Below are positions 54,261-64,000 of a stretch of DNA of 64,000 nt, one piece after another. The notes beneath the pieces were generated by a model. That model was not told the DNA's origin and searched no databases. It saw only the letters and a list, made by a program, of their open reading frames with translations. The position numbers and the translations under genes are program-made. The stretch comes from Variovorax sp. RA8 (lineage in GTDB: Bacteria > Pseudomonadota > Gammaproteobacteria > Burkholderiales > Burkholderiaceae_C). Every line of letters starts with the position of its first letter. The stretch's first letter is position 1. The stretch is from the NCBI RefSeq assembly GCF_901827175.1, contig NZ_LR594662.1, positions 6,386,001-6,450,000 on the forward strand. Reading direction: 5' to 3'.

Positions 54261-57200
54261 GCACGCCGCCCCATGTCGACACGGATGATCTGGAGCACAT
54301 GGCCGATCACATCGTTCGCCCTGGCCAGACCCAGCGGCGTATAGAGCCGCTGCAGCAGGCCCTTGCGGACGGCGGCTTCGATGTTCTGCGGATTCAAGGA
54401 ATGCTCGGCCATCGCGGCCTGCACCACATGGCTGATGGCGAGCGCATGATCGATGTGCTCGCTGCGCTGTGCCTCGTTGAGCCTCGATGCCTCATCGCCC
54501 AGCGCGATCAGGATCGCACCGTAGCAGGCCCTCGCCCGCGGGTTGGAGGCCAGGACTTCCGGCATGCCGGGCGTGGCGCGCCGGTCCACGTCGCGCTCGA
54601 ATTCCCTGAGCAGCGCGTACTGCCTGCGCGGATGGTCGAACAGGGCCTCGGCTTGCTCGATCGCACCTTCGAGCAGTGCGGAAAACACTTTCCGCGCGTA
54701 GGGGTCGTCAGCCAGCTCCTGCTCGATGGTCTTGCGCAGGCGGGTCTTGATCAGGTCTGCCTCGTTGCGTGCCTTGTCCTGCGACCAAGTCTCGGAAACA
54801 TCTGCCGCGCCCAGCCTGTGCACCACGTAGGCCGCGTCGATCTCACGAACTTTCGTACCGATGACCTGCTCGTCGACCAGCCTGCGGATCTGCTCGTCGT
54901 ATTCGCTGAAGTCGACTGTCTCCCGAGCGTCGCGCTGCGCCGATTGCCGCACCTGGATCAATGCCTTGAGATCCGCCTTGTACTGCGCAATCAGCGCTTC
55001 CGAGACGCTGCAGTCGTTGAAGAAGCCGCGTGACGCGAGCGCGGCCTGCAGACAAGTGCCGAAGGCAGTCAGGGCCGCATGGAAGTCGTCACGAAGCTTC
55101 TGCCGCTCGTCGTATTCACCGCCCTGCCCATCGCTCACGAAGCGAGGGCTCAACGCCTGCCGCAGCTGCTCGGGGTCCTTGCGATCGGCAACGCCCTTGA
55201 AGGGGGACCACACCGCCTCGTGTCGCATCGGCAATTGCTTGTACTCGGTACTGACCTGTGCGTAGAGCCCCTCGAGATCGCCGATGTCGAAGCCGCCTTG
55301 CGTCCGGGCTTCGAGGTCCTGGTAGGCACGGATCGCCGTGTCGAGCTCCTTCAGGATGCCGCGGTAGTCCACCAGCAGGCCGTGGCGCTTGGCGTCGTGC
55401 AGGCGGTTCACGCGGGCCACGGCCTGGATCAGGTTGTGCCCCTTCAGCGGCTTGTCGATGTAGAGCACCGCATTGCGCGGCTCGTCGAAGCCGGTGAGAA
55501 GGCGATCGACCACGATCAGCAGGTCGGGGTCGCCCTCGGTCCCGAAGGCCTGCAATACCTGTCTTTCGTGGTGGGCCGCATCGACGCCGTCGTCCAGCAC
55601 ATTCTGTTTCCACCACTTCTGCACCTCGGGCATGCCGTCTTCGTCGATCCCGGTGTTGCCCTCGCGCATGTCGGGCGGGGAGATCACGACGGCGCTCGTG
55701 ACCAGGCCCGTCGCGTCCAGCGCCTTCTTGTAGCGGATGGCATCGAGCTTGCTGGCCGTGGCGACCTGGCCCTTCAGGCCCGACCCCAGCTTCTTGAAAT
55801 TCTCATGGAAGTGCGTGGCGATGTCCCATGCGATCAGCTCGATGCGGTTGGCCGCGCCGTAGACCGCGCCGCTGCCGGCGTACTTCTTCTTCAAGTCGGC
55901 GCGTTGCGCCTCCGAGAGGCCGGCGGTGATCTTGTCGAACCAGCGATCGACCGCATCGGCGTCGATGGACAGCTCGGGCACCCGCTCTTCGTAGAGGAGC
56001 GGTGCGACGGCGCGGTCCTCGGCCGCGCGCTGCATGGTGTACGCGTGGACGATGGGGCCGAACTTCTGCGCAGTCTTCTCGTTCCTCAACAGTGGTGTGC
56101 CGGTGAAGGCCACGTAAGCCGCACGAGGCAGCGCCTTCTTCATGCGCTCGTGCGTTTCCCCGCCGTGGCTGCGATGGCCTTCGTCCACCAGCACCACGAC
56201 GTTGGGCGAATCGTTGCGGCACTCCGCCAGCCTGGAAGCGGTGTTGAACTTCTGCACCAGCGCGAAGGTGATGCGCTTCGTGCCCTGGCCGATTCGGTGG
56301 GCCAGGTCGCGCCCGGTCACGGCCTTGCTGGGCTCGCCCTCCTTGTGCGTGGCGATGGACGACCCGAAGGCCCCACCGGTCATGAAGTTGCGTGCGAGCT
56401 GCTGTTCGAGATCGCGCCGGTCGGTGATCACCACGAGCCGGCATTCCTTCAGGGCTTCGTTCAGCAGGAGGGCCTTGGCGAGGAAGACCATGGTGAAGCT
56501 CTTGCCCGAGCCCGTGGTGTGCCAGACCACGCCGCCGTTGCGCCCGCCATCGGCTCGCCGCCCCGCCAGTCGTTCGAGCAGGGCGCGAACGCCGAAGAAC
56601 TGTTGGTGGCGCGCGACGATCTTCCCGGCCTTGCTGTCGAACAGCACGAAGCCGCGCAGCAGTTCGAGCAGCCGTCGCGGCGTCAGCAGCGACACCAGCA
56701 GGCGGTCCTGCTGGTTGGGCAGCATGGGCAATGACCAGAGCGAGTCGAACCACTCGCGTATTGGCGCGGGCTTGCCCTCGAAAAGGGCCGCATGGGACGA
56801 GGCGGGCAGCGGCGCGTTCTTCAAGGCGCCGACATGCGCATCGTCGAACTCTTCCTCCTTGTTCCACTGCGCCCAGAACCTGGCCGGCGTGGCCGTGGTG
56901 CCGTAGCGGCCCTCGGTCTGGCTGATGGACAACAGCAGCTGGGCGTAGGCGAAGAGGTCCGGAATCTCGTCCTGGCGCTGGTTGCGCAACTGCTGGCTGA
57001 TGCCTTCGAGCACCATCGCGTCGGCCATGCCGCCACCGTGCCGCCCGTGCGGCTGCTTGGCCTCGATCACGACGAGCGGGATGCCGTTGACATAGCCGAC
57101 GATGTCCGGCGCGCGATGGTGGGTGCCGTGGCTGGAGAGCATGCGCAGCTCTTCCGTGACGTCGAAGCGATTGGCGCTCGGGTCGGTCCAGTCGATGACA

Positions 57201-57562
57201 TGGATCGTCGGCTGGTGCCTCCGGCCGTCCGGCATGAATTCGGTGACCGTGATGCCGTAGGCGAGCTTGGCGTAGATACGTTCATTCGCCGGCAACAGAC
57301 CTTCGCCGAGTCCGACTGTCGAGAGCTCGCGCAGGATCTGGTCGATCGCGCTGGGGGAGAGGTGATGGGCATGGCCCTTGTAGTCGAAGCGGCGGGTCTG
57401 CAGGACTTCGATGAGGCGCGGCTTGAGGAGGACTTCGCGGGTCGAGCCGCGCAGCGGGGAGCAATCGGCGGCACTGAGATAGTTCCACCCCAGATTGCAG
57501 AGCATGTGCAGCGCGGGTATGCGAGCGCCGTACTGCTCGCAGGTAGAAGCGGTGAGAGTCAA
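54257..57562 (-). CDS. hsdR: Type I restriction enzyme HsdR (endonuclease/translocase)
   Basis: An 1101-residue restriction subunit. PDIVGYVNGIPLVVIEAK (152-169) is the PD-ExK nuclease motif (Asp153, Glu167, Lys169). TTGSGKSFTMV (349-359) is Walker A and VDEGHRSHGG (459-468) the DEAD-type motif II; later helicase motifs and a C-terminal helical domain complete the usual length. It translocates DNA and cuts far from the site when the target is unmethylated. The start is TTG, overlapping the stop of the preceding 81-residue gene (TTGA); the first in-frame ATG is 19 codons later. Confidence 0.93.
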   Translation of the reverse strand: MTLTASTCEQYGARIPALHMLCNLGWNYLSAADCSPLRGSTREVLLKPRLIEVLQTRRFDYKGHAHHLSPSAIDQILRELSTVGLGEGLLPANERIYAKLAYGITVTEFMPDGRRHQPTIHVIDWTDPSANRFDVTEELRMLSSHGTHHRAPDIVGYVNGIPLVVIEAKQPHGRHGGGMADAMVLEGISQQLRNQRQDEIPDLFAYAQLLLSISQTEGRYGTTATPARFWAQWNKEEEFDDAHVGALKNAPLPASSHAALFEGKPAPIREWFDSLWSLPMLPNQQDRLLVSLLTPRRLLELLRGFVLFDSKAGKIVARHQQFFGVRALLERLAGRRADGGRNGGVVWHTTGSGKSFTMVFLAKALLLNEALKECRLVVITDRRDLEQQLARNFMTGGAFGSSIATHKEGEPSKAVTGRDLAHRIGQGTKRITFALVQKFNTASRLAECRNDSPNVVVLVDEGHRSHGGETHERMKKALPRAAYVAFTGTPLLRNEKTAQKFGPIVHAYTMQRAAEDRAVAPLLYEERVPELSIDADAVDRWFDKITAGLSEAQRADLKKKYAGSGAVYGAANRIELIAWDIATHFHENFKKLGSGLKGQVATASKLDAIRYKKALDATGLVTSAVVISPPDMREGNTGIDEDGMPEVQKWWKQNVLDDGVDAAHHERQVLQAFGTEGDPDLLIVVDRLLTGFDEPRNAVLYIDKPLKGHNLIQAVARVNRLHDAKRHGLLVDYRGILKELDTAIRAYQDLEARTQGGFDIGDLEGLYAQVSTEYKQLPMRHEAVWSPFKGVADRKDPEQLRQALSPRFVSDGQGGEYDERQKLRDDFHAALTAFGTCLQAALASRGFFNDCSVSEALIAQYKADLKALIQVRQSAQRDARETVDFSEYDEQIRRLVDEQVIGTKVREIDAAYVVHRLGAADVSETWSQDKARNEADLIKTRLRKTIEQELADDPYARKVFSALLEGAIEQAEALFDHPRRQYALLREFERDVDRRATPGMPEVLASNPRARACYGAILIALGDEASRLNEAQRSEHIDHALAISHVVQAAMAEHSLNPQNIEAAVRKGLLQRLYTPLGLARANDVIGHVLQIIRVDMGRRA

Positions 57563-57804
57563 TGTGTGTATCCGTCGGGGATCAACCGGCGCATGACTGC
57601 TGCTCTTTGTTGCCGCGTGCGAAGGAGCAATTGTTCAGTCAGTCGAACGGACTCGTCCCATCGTCGGAGCTCTTCCGCGATGCGCTGTTGCTCGTGCAAC
57701 GGGGGTACCGGTACCAAGACTTCCTTTAGAAGGCGGGAGGTCTCGAACAGATCGGTGGGACCAACACGATCGTTCGCCGGGGAAGACGCTGACGTTGCGG
57801 TCAT
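57559..57804 (-). CDS. Short HsdS-like coiled-coil remnant or mini-subunit
   Basis: An 81-residue frame that keeps only the conserved spacer of a specificity subunit: PTDLFETSRLLKEVLVPVPP then LHEQQRIAEELRRWDESVR and LTEQLLLRTRQQRAAVMRRL. A full HsdS has two target-recognition domains before and between such spacers; here both are absent. The ATG overlaps the hsdM stop and the stop overlaps the hsdR start, as expected for an in-frame deletion inside an original hsdS. It could still fold as a coiled coil and pair with the HsdS encoded before hsdM. Base composition is lower in GC than the neighbours (55-63% in 60-base counts). Confidence 0.7.
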   Translation of the reverse strand: MTATSASSPANDRVGPTDLFETSRLLKEVLVPVPPLHEQQRIAEELRRWDESVRLTEQLLLRTRQQRAAVMRRLIPDGYTH

Positions 57805-59339
57805 ACGCCCATCTCCGTTAGCTGCGCAGCTATTTTTTCCTCGATGTCGTCAAGGTCCCTCTTGAGTCCCTCTCGCTCGTGCTGCAGTAGTGCTATGTCG
57901 ATCGGCCCCTCCTCCTCGAAGATGTTGACGTAGCGAGGAATGTTCAGATTGAAGTCGTTTTCTGCCACCTCCTTCGGTGTTGCGAGATACGCATATCTCT
58001 CAATCGGCACGCGCGCGAAATAGGTATCCAGCACACGCTGCAAATCAGCTTCACGCAGCGAATTCTGGTTCTTCCCTGATTCGAAATCGTGACTCGCATC
58101 GATGAAGAGGACTTTGTCGTCGGCCTTGCTCTTGCGAAACACGAGCACTGCGGCCGGAATGCCGGTTCCATAGAAGAGCTTCTCAGGCAGGCCGATGACG
58201 GCATCGAGCAGGTTCTCTTCCACAAGCTTCTGCCGGATGCGCCCCTCCGCGGCACCACGAAACAGAATGCCGTGCGGGACGACCACGGCCATGCGTCCCG
58301 TGCCGGGCTTCATGGTCTCGACCATGTGAAGGATGAAGGCGTAGTCGCCCTTCGTCCGCGGCGGCAAGCCTCGGCGGAAGCGGCCGAACTTGTCTCTCTC
58401 GGCAGCTTCGTACCCCCACTTCTCCAGGCTGAACGGCGGATTGGCCACGACCACGTCGAAGTGGCGCAGGCTCGTGTCGCCCACCAGCAGCTTCGGGTTG
58501 CGCAGCGTGTCGCCCCATTCGATGCGATGGTTGTCCTCGCCATGCATGAACATGTTCATCTTGGCCAGCGTCCAGGTGTTGCCGATGGCCTCCTGCCCGT
58601 AGAGCGCGTAGCGCTTGGAGCCGGTGCGGTCGCGGATCAGGCGGCCGCACTTGAGGAGCAGCGAGCCAGAGCCGCAGGCCGGGTCGCAGATCTCGTCGCC
58701 CTCCTGCGGATCCATCAGGCGGGCCATGAGGCTGGAGACTTCGGGCGGCGTGTAGAACTCGCCGGCGGTCTTGCCGCTCGACGACGCGAAGTGGCTGATG
58801 AGGTATTCGTAGGCGTTGCCGATCAGGTCGAGTTCGCCGATGCGGCTGGGGCGAAGATTGAGCTCGGGCTTGGCGAAGTCCTCGAGCAGGTGGCGCAAGA
58901 TGTCGTTCTTCTGCTGCTCGTCGCCGAGCTTGTTGGAGTTGAAGCCGACGTTCTGGAACACGTCGCGCAGCTTGGCGATGTTGGCGTCTTCGATGGCATG
59001 CAGCGCACGATCGATGCGCTCGCCGTTGCCGGGCTCGAAGCGGGCGGCATGCAGGGCGTAGAAGCTGGCGCTGGGGGGCAGGACGAAGCGCTCGGTCTTG
59101 AGCAGCTCCTCGATAAGGTCCTGTGCGGTGTCACCGTACTGGGCCTTGTAGGCGTCGTAGTGGTCCTGCCAGACGTCCGATACGTACTTGAGAAAGAGCA
59201 TCGGGAGCACGTAGTCCTTGTAGGTGCTCGGATCGACAACGCCGCGAAAGGTGTCGCAGGCTGCCCACACGGTGGCGTTGATGCTGTCCTGGTTGATGGC
59301 GGTCTGGTTCATGCGTTCTTGGTTTCCCTGGGTTGTCAT
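57801..59339 (-). CDS. hsdM: Type I DNA methyltransferase HsdM
   Basis: A 512-residue N6-adenine methyltransferase. Residues 20-190 form the N-terminal helical domain (YVLPMLFLKYVSD at 43-55). AGEFYTPPEVSSLMARLMDP (192-211), DPACGSGSLLL (219-229, SAM loop) and ANPPF (299-303, catalytic motif IV) are textbook HsdM. The C-terminal helix (DIEEKIAAQL) contacts HsdS. The start overlaps the stop of an upstream HsdS-like gene (ATGA). GC drops in the last 300 bp, which may be a recombination boundary. Confidence 0.95.
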   Translation of the reverse strand: MTTQGNQERMNQTAINQDSINATVWAACDTFRGVVDPSTYKDYVLPMLFLKYVSDVWQDHYDAYKAQYGDTAQDLIEELLKTERFVLPPSASFYALHAARFEPGNGERIDRALHAIEDANIAKLRDVFQNVGFNSNKLGDEQQKNDILRHLLEDFAKPELNLRPSRIGELDLIGNAYEYLISHFASSSGKTAGEFYTPPEVSSLMARLMDPQEGDEICDPACGSGSLLLKCGRLIRDRTGSKRYALYGQEAIGNTWTLAKMNMFMHGEDNHRIEWGDTLRNPKLLVGDTSLRHFDVVVANPPFSLEKWGYEAAERDKFGRFRRGLPPRTKGDYAFILHMVETMKPGTGRMAVVVPHGILFRGAAEGRIRQKLVEENLLDAVIGLPEKLFYGTGIPAAVLVFRKSKADDKVLFIDASHDFESGKNQNSLREADLQRVLDTYFARVPIERYAYLATPKEVAENDFNLNIPRYVNIFEEEGPIDIALLQHEREGLKRDLDDIEEKIAAQLTEMGV

Positions 59340-59938
59340 GCGTTGCGCGAAGCGGTGGCGAGCGCTTCGGCGATCGATTCGAACTGGCGTTCGCGGTTGC
59401 GGATGAGCAGGTCGTGCAACTGGCGCTCTCGTTGCGCAAGGCGGGCCAGCGCGACGATGCGCTCCTGGTCGGCGAGGGACGGCAGGCCGATGCGCAGCGA
59501 TTCAAGCACAGGTCGGCGCACGCTCAGCTGGCTGGAGCCTTCGGCCGCGCGCTGCAGGTCGCGCTGGAACGGCGCCTGGTTGATTTGCCACGCGAGGAAG
59601 GCCGGCAGAAGGTTGCGCCCGGGCTTGACCCGCAGGTGGAAGAGGTGCGGGCCGCACACGGCCGGCCCGGGCAGTTCGCCCACGCAGCTGGCATAGAAGC
59701 GCGTGCCGCGCGCAACGAAGAGCAGGTCTTCGGGCGCGAGCCAGTCGGGCTCCCGGCGTCCACCCAGGCGGGTATGGATGACGCCGCGCCAGTCGACGCC
59801 ATGGAGCCGGTCCACGTCTTTCATCTGTACGGCACGGACCGGGCCGTCGGGAACCTCGTCGATGGGGCCGCGGAAGGGATAGCCGGCTCGGATGCTGACC
59901 TCCGCGCCGAGGAGGGCCGGCAATGCATGAATGGACAT
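59336..59938 (-). CDS. hsdS: Single-domain HsdS-like specificity protein
   Basis: A 200-residue protein, half the normal HsdS size, with one target-recognition domain (about residues 8-150: SIRAGYPFRGP, VRAVQMKDVD, LLFVARGTRFYAS, FLAWQINQAPFQ) and one coiled-coil spacer (about 158-195: LADQERIVALARLAQRERQL). Half-size S subunits work as dimers in some type I systems and recognise palindromic split sites. I start at ATG 59938 (MSIHALPALL); upstream ATGs at 59947 and 59962 are possible, and no clear ribosome site is seen. It is the first gene of the operon. Confidence 0.82.
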   Translation of the reverse strand: MSIHALPALLGAEVSIRAGYPFRGPIDEVPDGPVRAVQMKDVDRLHGVDWRGVIHTRLGGRREPDWLAPEDLLFVARGTRFYASCVGELPGPAVCGPHLFHLRVKPGRNLLPAFLAWQINQAPFQRDLQRAAEGSSQLSVRRPVLESLRIGLPSLADQERIVALARLAQRERQLHDLLIRNRERQFESIAEALATASRNA

Positions 59939-60003
59939 GATGCACATACTACTTGCACACAAGCGCGATCTCGCTCAAACTCGGCGCTCAGAACAACATT
60001 TTT

Positions 60004-60026
60004 TCGCATCAATCGAAATGATGCGA
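60004..60026. promoter_or_regulatory. Inverted repeat in the hsd/MBL divergent promoter
   Basis: TCGCATCA (60004-60011) and TGATGCGA (60019-60026) form a perfect 8-bp inverted repeat around a 7-bp centre, in the AT-rich 107-bp gap between the divergent genes. It is 19 bp before the MBL-gene GTG and may be an operator that controls both directions. No regulator gene is adjacent. Confidence 0.6.
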
Positions 60027-60045
60027 CTTCGGACAGGGAGTTGTC

Positions 60046-61038
60046 GTGGGCTACGAAGTCGACTTTTTTCCCGCGGACGCCGGCGGCACCGCCATCCTCG
60101 TGCGGTGGGGCACACCTGGCAATTACAAGCTGCTGGTCTGCGACGGCGGCGCACGGGCCTCGGCCCAACAGCTGGTGCAGCATGTCGAGGCGTACTGCCT
60201 CAGCTCGCACGTGGACTATGTGGTGAGTTCGCACCCCGACGCCAGGCATGCCGAGGGCCTCGAGCTGATTCTCGAAAGGCTCAGCGTGGGCGAGCTGTGG
60301 GTGCATCGGCCCTGGGTGCACACCGACCGCACGTGGAAGGCCATGGCCATGGCCAAGAAGCTGGAGGAGCTCGCGCTGGCGCGGCAGGTGCCGGTGCACG
60401 AGCCCTTCGCCGGCGCGGTCATCGGGCCGTTCACGGTGCTGTCGCCGAACCGGAGCTGGTACGTGGAGGGCCTGCTGCCGGCCTTTGGAACCCCGCTGCC
60501 GCGCGGAGCCGGGCTGACGCTGGCCGACGCGGCGCGTTGGGTGCGCCTGGCAAGTTGGGGCATGGGCAGCCGCTGGGATTTCGAGCCACTGCCCCGCGAT
60601 GCGGCGACGTCGGCGGAGGATGAGTCGAGCGTCGTGCTATACGGCGAGTTCGAGGGTCGGGGCGTGCTGCTGACGAGCAATGCAGGCATCCGGGCGCTGA
60701 GCGATGCCTCCACCTTCGCGGAACACCTGGGCCTGGGCCTGCCCACGAATCTCCGGCTGATGCAGGTGCCCAGCGACGGCAAGCCCGACCATCTCTCGAG
60801 CCGGGTGCTGGACCGTCTGGTCGGCGAGCGCCAGCCGCGCGAGCAGCGCGAGTACACCAAGACGGCGTTCATGTCGGCAGCCCACGACTCGCTCCCGATG
60901 GGCTACCGGATCGTGACCGATGCCCTGAAGCGCCGAGGCGTCCTGACCTTCCTGAGCCAGGGCACGCAGCTGCATCACGCCTTCGACATGCCGGAGCGCA
61001 ACTGGTACCCGGCCAGGCCCCTGGGGGCCGACGCCTGA
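60046..61038 (+). CDS. ComEC/Rec2-like metallo-beta-lactamase-fold protein
   Basis: A 330-residue cytoplasmic protein. VDFFPADAGGTAILVRWG then LLVCDGGARASAQQLVQHVE are the first strands of an MBL domain as in the detached ComEC-type proteins. The metal loop reads SSHPDARHAEGL (61-72), with His63, Asp65 and His68, but the Asp of HPDADH is replaced by Arg67. A later region (GVLLTSNAGIRALSD) and a His-containing stretch near VPSDGKPDHLSSRV complete the fold. No membrane helix. The start is GTG with AGGGAG 6 nt before. It is divergent from the type I restriction operon with only 107 bp between, which suggests a linked defence role. It could be a nuclease, a cyclic-nucleotide phosphodiesterase or an inactive binder. 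Confidence 0.75.
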   Translation: MGYEVDFFPADAGGTAILVRWGTPGNYKLLVCDGGARASAQQLVQHVEAYCLSSHVDYVVSSHPDARHAEGLELILERLSVGELWVHRPWVHTDRTWKAMAMAKKLEELALARQVPVHEPFAGAVIGPFTVLSPNRSWYVEGLLPAFGTPLPRGAGLTLADAARWVRLASWGMGSRWDFEPLPRDAATSAEDESSVVLYGEFEGRGVLLTSNAGIRALSDASTFAEHLGLGLPTNLRLMQVPSDGKPDHLSSRVLDRLVGERQPREQREYTKTAFMSAAHDSLPMGYRIVTDALKRRGVLTFLSQGTQLHHAFDMPERNWYPARPLGADA

Positions 61039-61068
61039 GCGTCGCATGGCCGCCCGGAAGCGCTCGCA

Positions 61069-61098
61069 CAACAAAAAACGCGCCCCCAGGGGCGCGTT
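61069..61098 (-). terminator. Rho-independent terminator of gapA
   Basis: AACGCGCCCC (61077-61086) pairs perfectly with GGGGCGCGTT (61089-61098). On the minus strand the stem is followed by a T-rich tract (complement of ACAACAAAAA). It lies 22 bp after the gapA stop codon (61121) and also between two convergent genes. Confidence 0.85.
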
Positions 61099-61120
61099 CC
61101 GACGGGGAGCGAAGGGGGTC

Positions 61121-64000
<2,880 letters not shown>

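Overview
The window is GC-rich DNA that looks like a betaproteobacterium of the Burkholderiales, most likely Comamonadaceae and Variovorax-like. The evidence is four separate Bug/TctC-type solute receptors plus a TctA/TctB pair, many LysR/GntR/MarR/TetR regulators beside small catabolic operons, and a transketolase next to gapA. Genus is inferred from gene content only; there is no rRNA or tRNA gene in the window.

Layout. 1-6.1 kb: an RND permease (5' end outside the window), a small DUF2892 membrane protein, a TolC-type outer membrane factor and a sulfide:quinone oxidoreductase-like flavoprotein in one direction. 6.2-16.3 kb: small metabolic genes and two receptor-containing operons. The first is sulfatase-cupin-Bug-hydrolase with a divergent LysR gene. 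The second is LysR-Bug-aspartoacylase-like deacylase. 16.5-18.7 kb: an AhpD-like protein, a basic small protein and a mandelate racemase/enolase-superfamily enzyme. 19-26 kb: an accessory, partly decayed stretch with an integrase fragment, a CadC-like membrane regulator, an SMR exporter, a frameshifted IS1182-type transposase, a DUF938 methyltransferase and low-GC gene remnants. 26-32 kb: a membrane protein with a possible ribosome-site hairpin, a CsbD-like protein, then an acyl-CoA ligase/acyl-CoA dehydrogenase/Bug operon with a divergent LysR gene.

32.3-43.3 kb: NUDIX hydrolase, tctA-tctB without tctC, MarR, an O-methyltransferase, and a 2-hydroxyacid module made of a YdiJ-like FAD/Fe-S dehydrogenase, a GntR regulator, a serine/alanine-glyoxylate-type aminotransferase and a Bug receptor. 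Two near-identical palindromes lie in the divergent promoter of that module. 43.9-49.1 kb: one 1751-residue lipo-amino-acid synthetase with the order FAAL-ACP-C-A-PCP, no release domain, and a hand-read specificity code that resembles glycine. 49-53.6 kb: DNA glycosylase, tandem repeat, TetR/VOC pair, a PhnB-like VOC protein, an M14-type carboxypeptidase and an alpha/beta hydrolase.

53.5-61 kb: a type I restriction-modification operon joined entirely by 4-bp overlaps. It carries a one-domain HsdS before hsdM, an 81-residue HsdS coil remnant after hsdM, hsdR, and a YgjP/DUF45 metallopeptidase. Divergent from it is a metallo-beta-lactamase-fold protein of the ComEC-like type with a degenerate metal motif. 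61-64 kb: gapA with a clear terminator, then transketolase, which runs off the window end.

The parts most worth a second look are the rearranged restriction system with its divergent MBL partner, and the orphan FAAL-NRPS beside a glyoxylate-to-glycine module.
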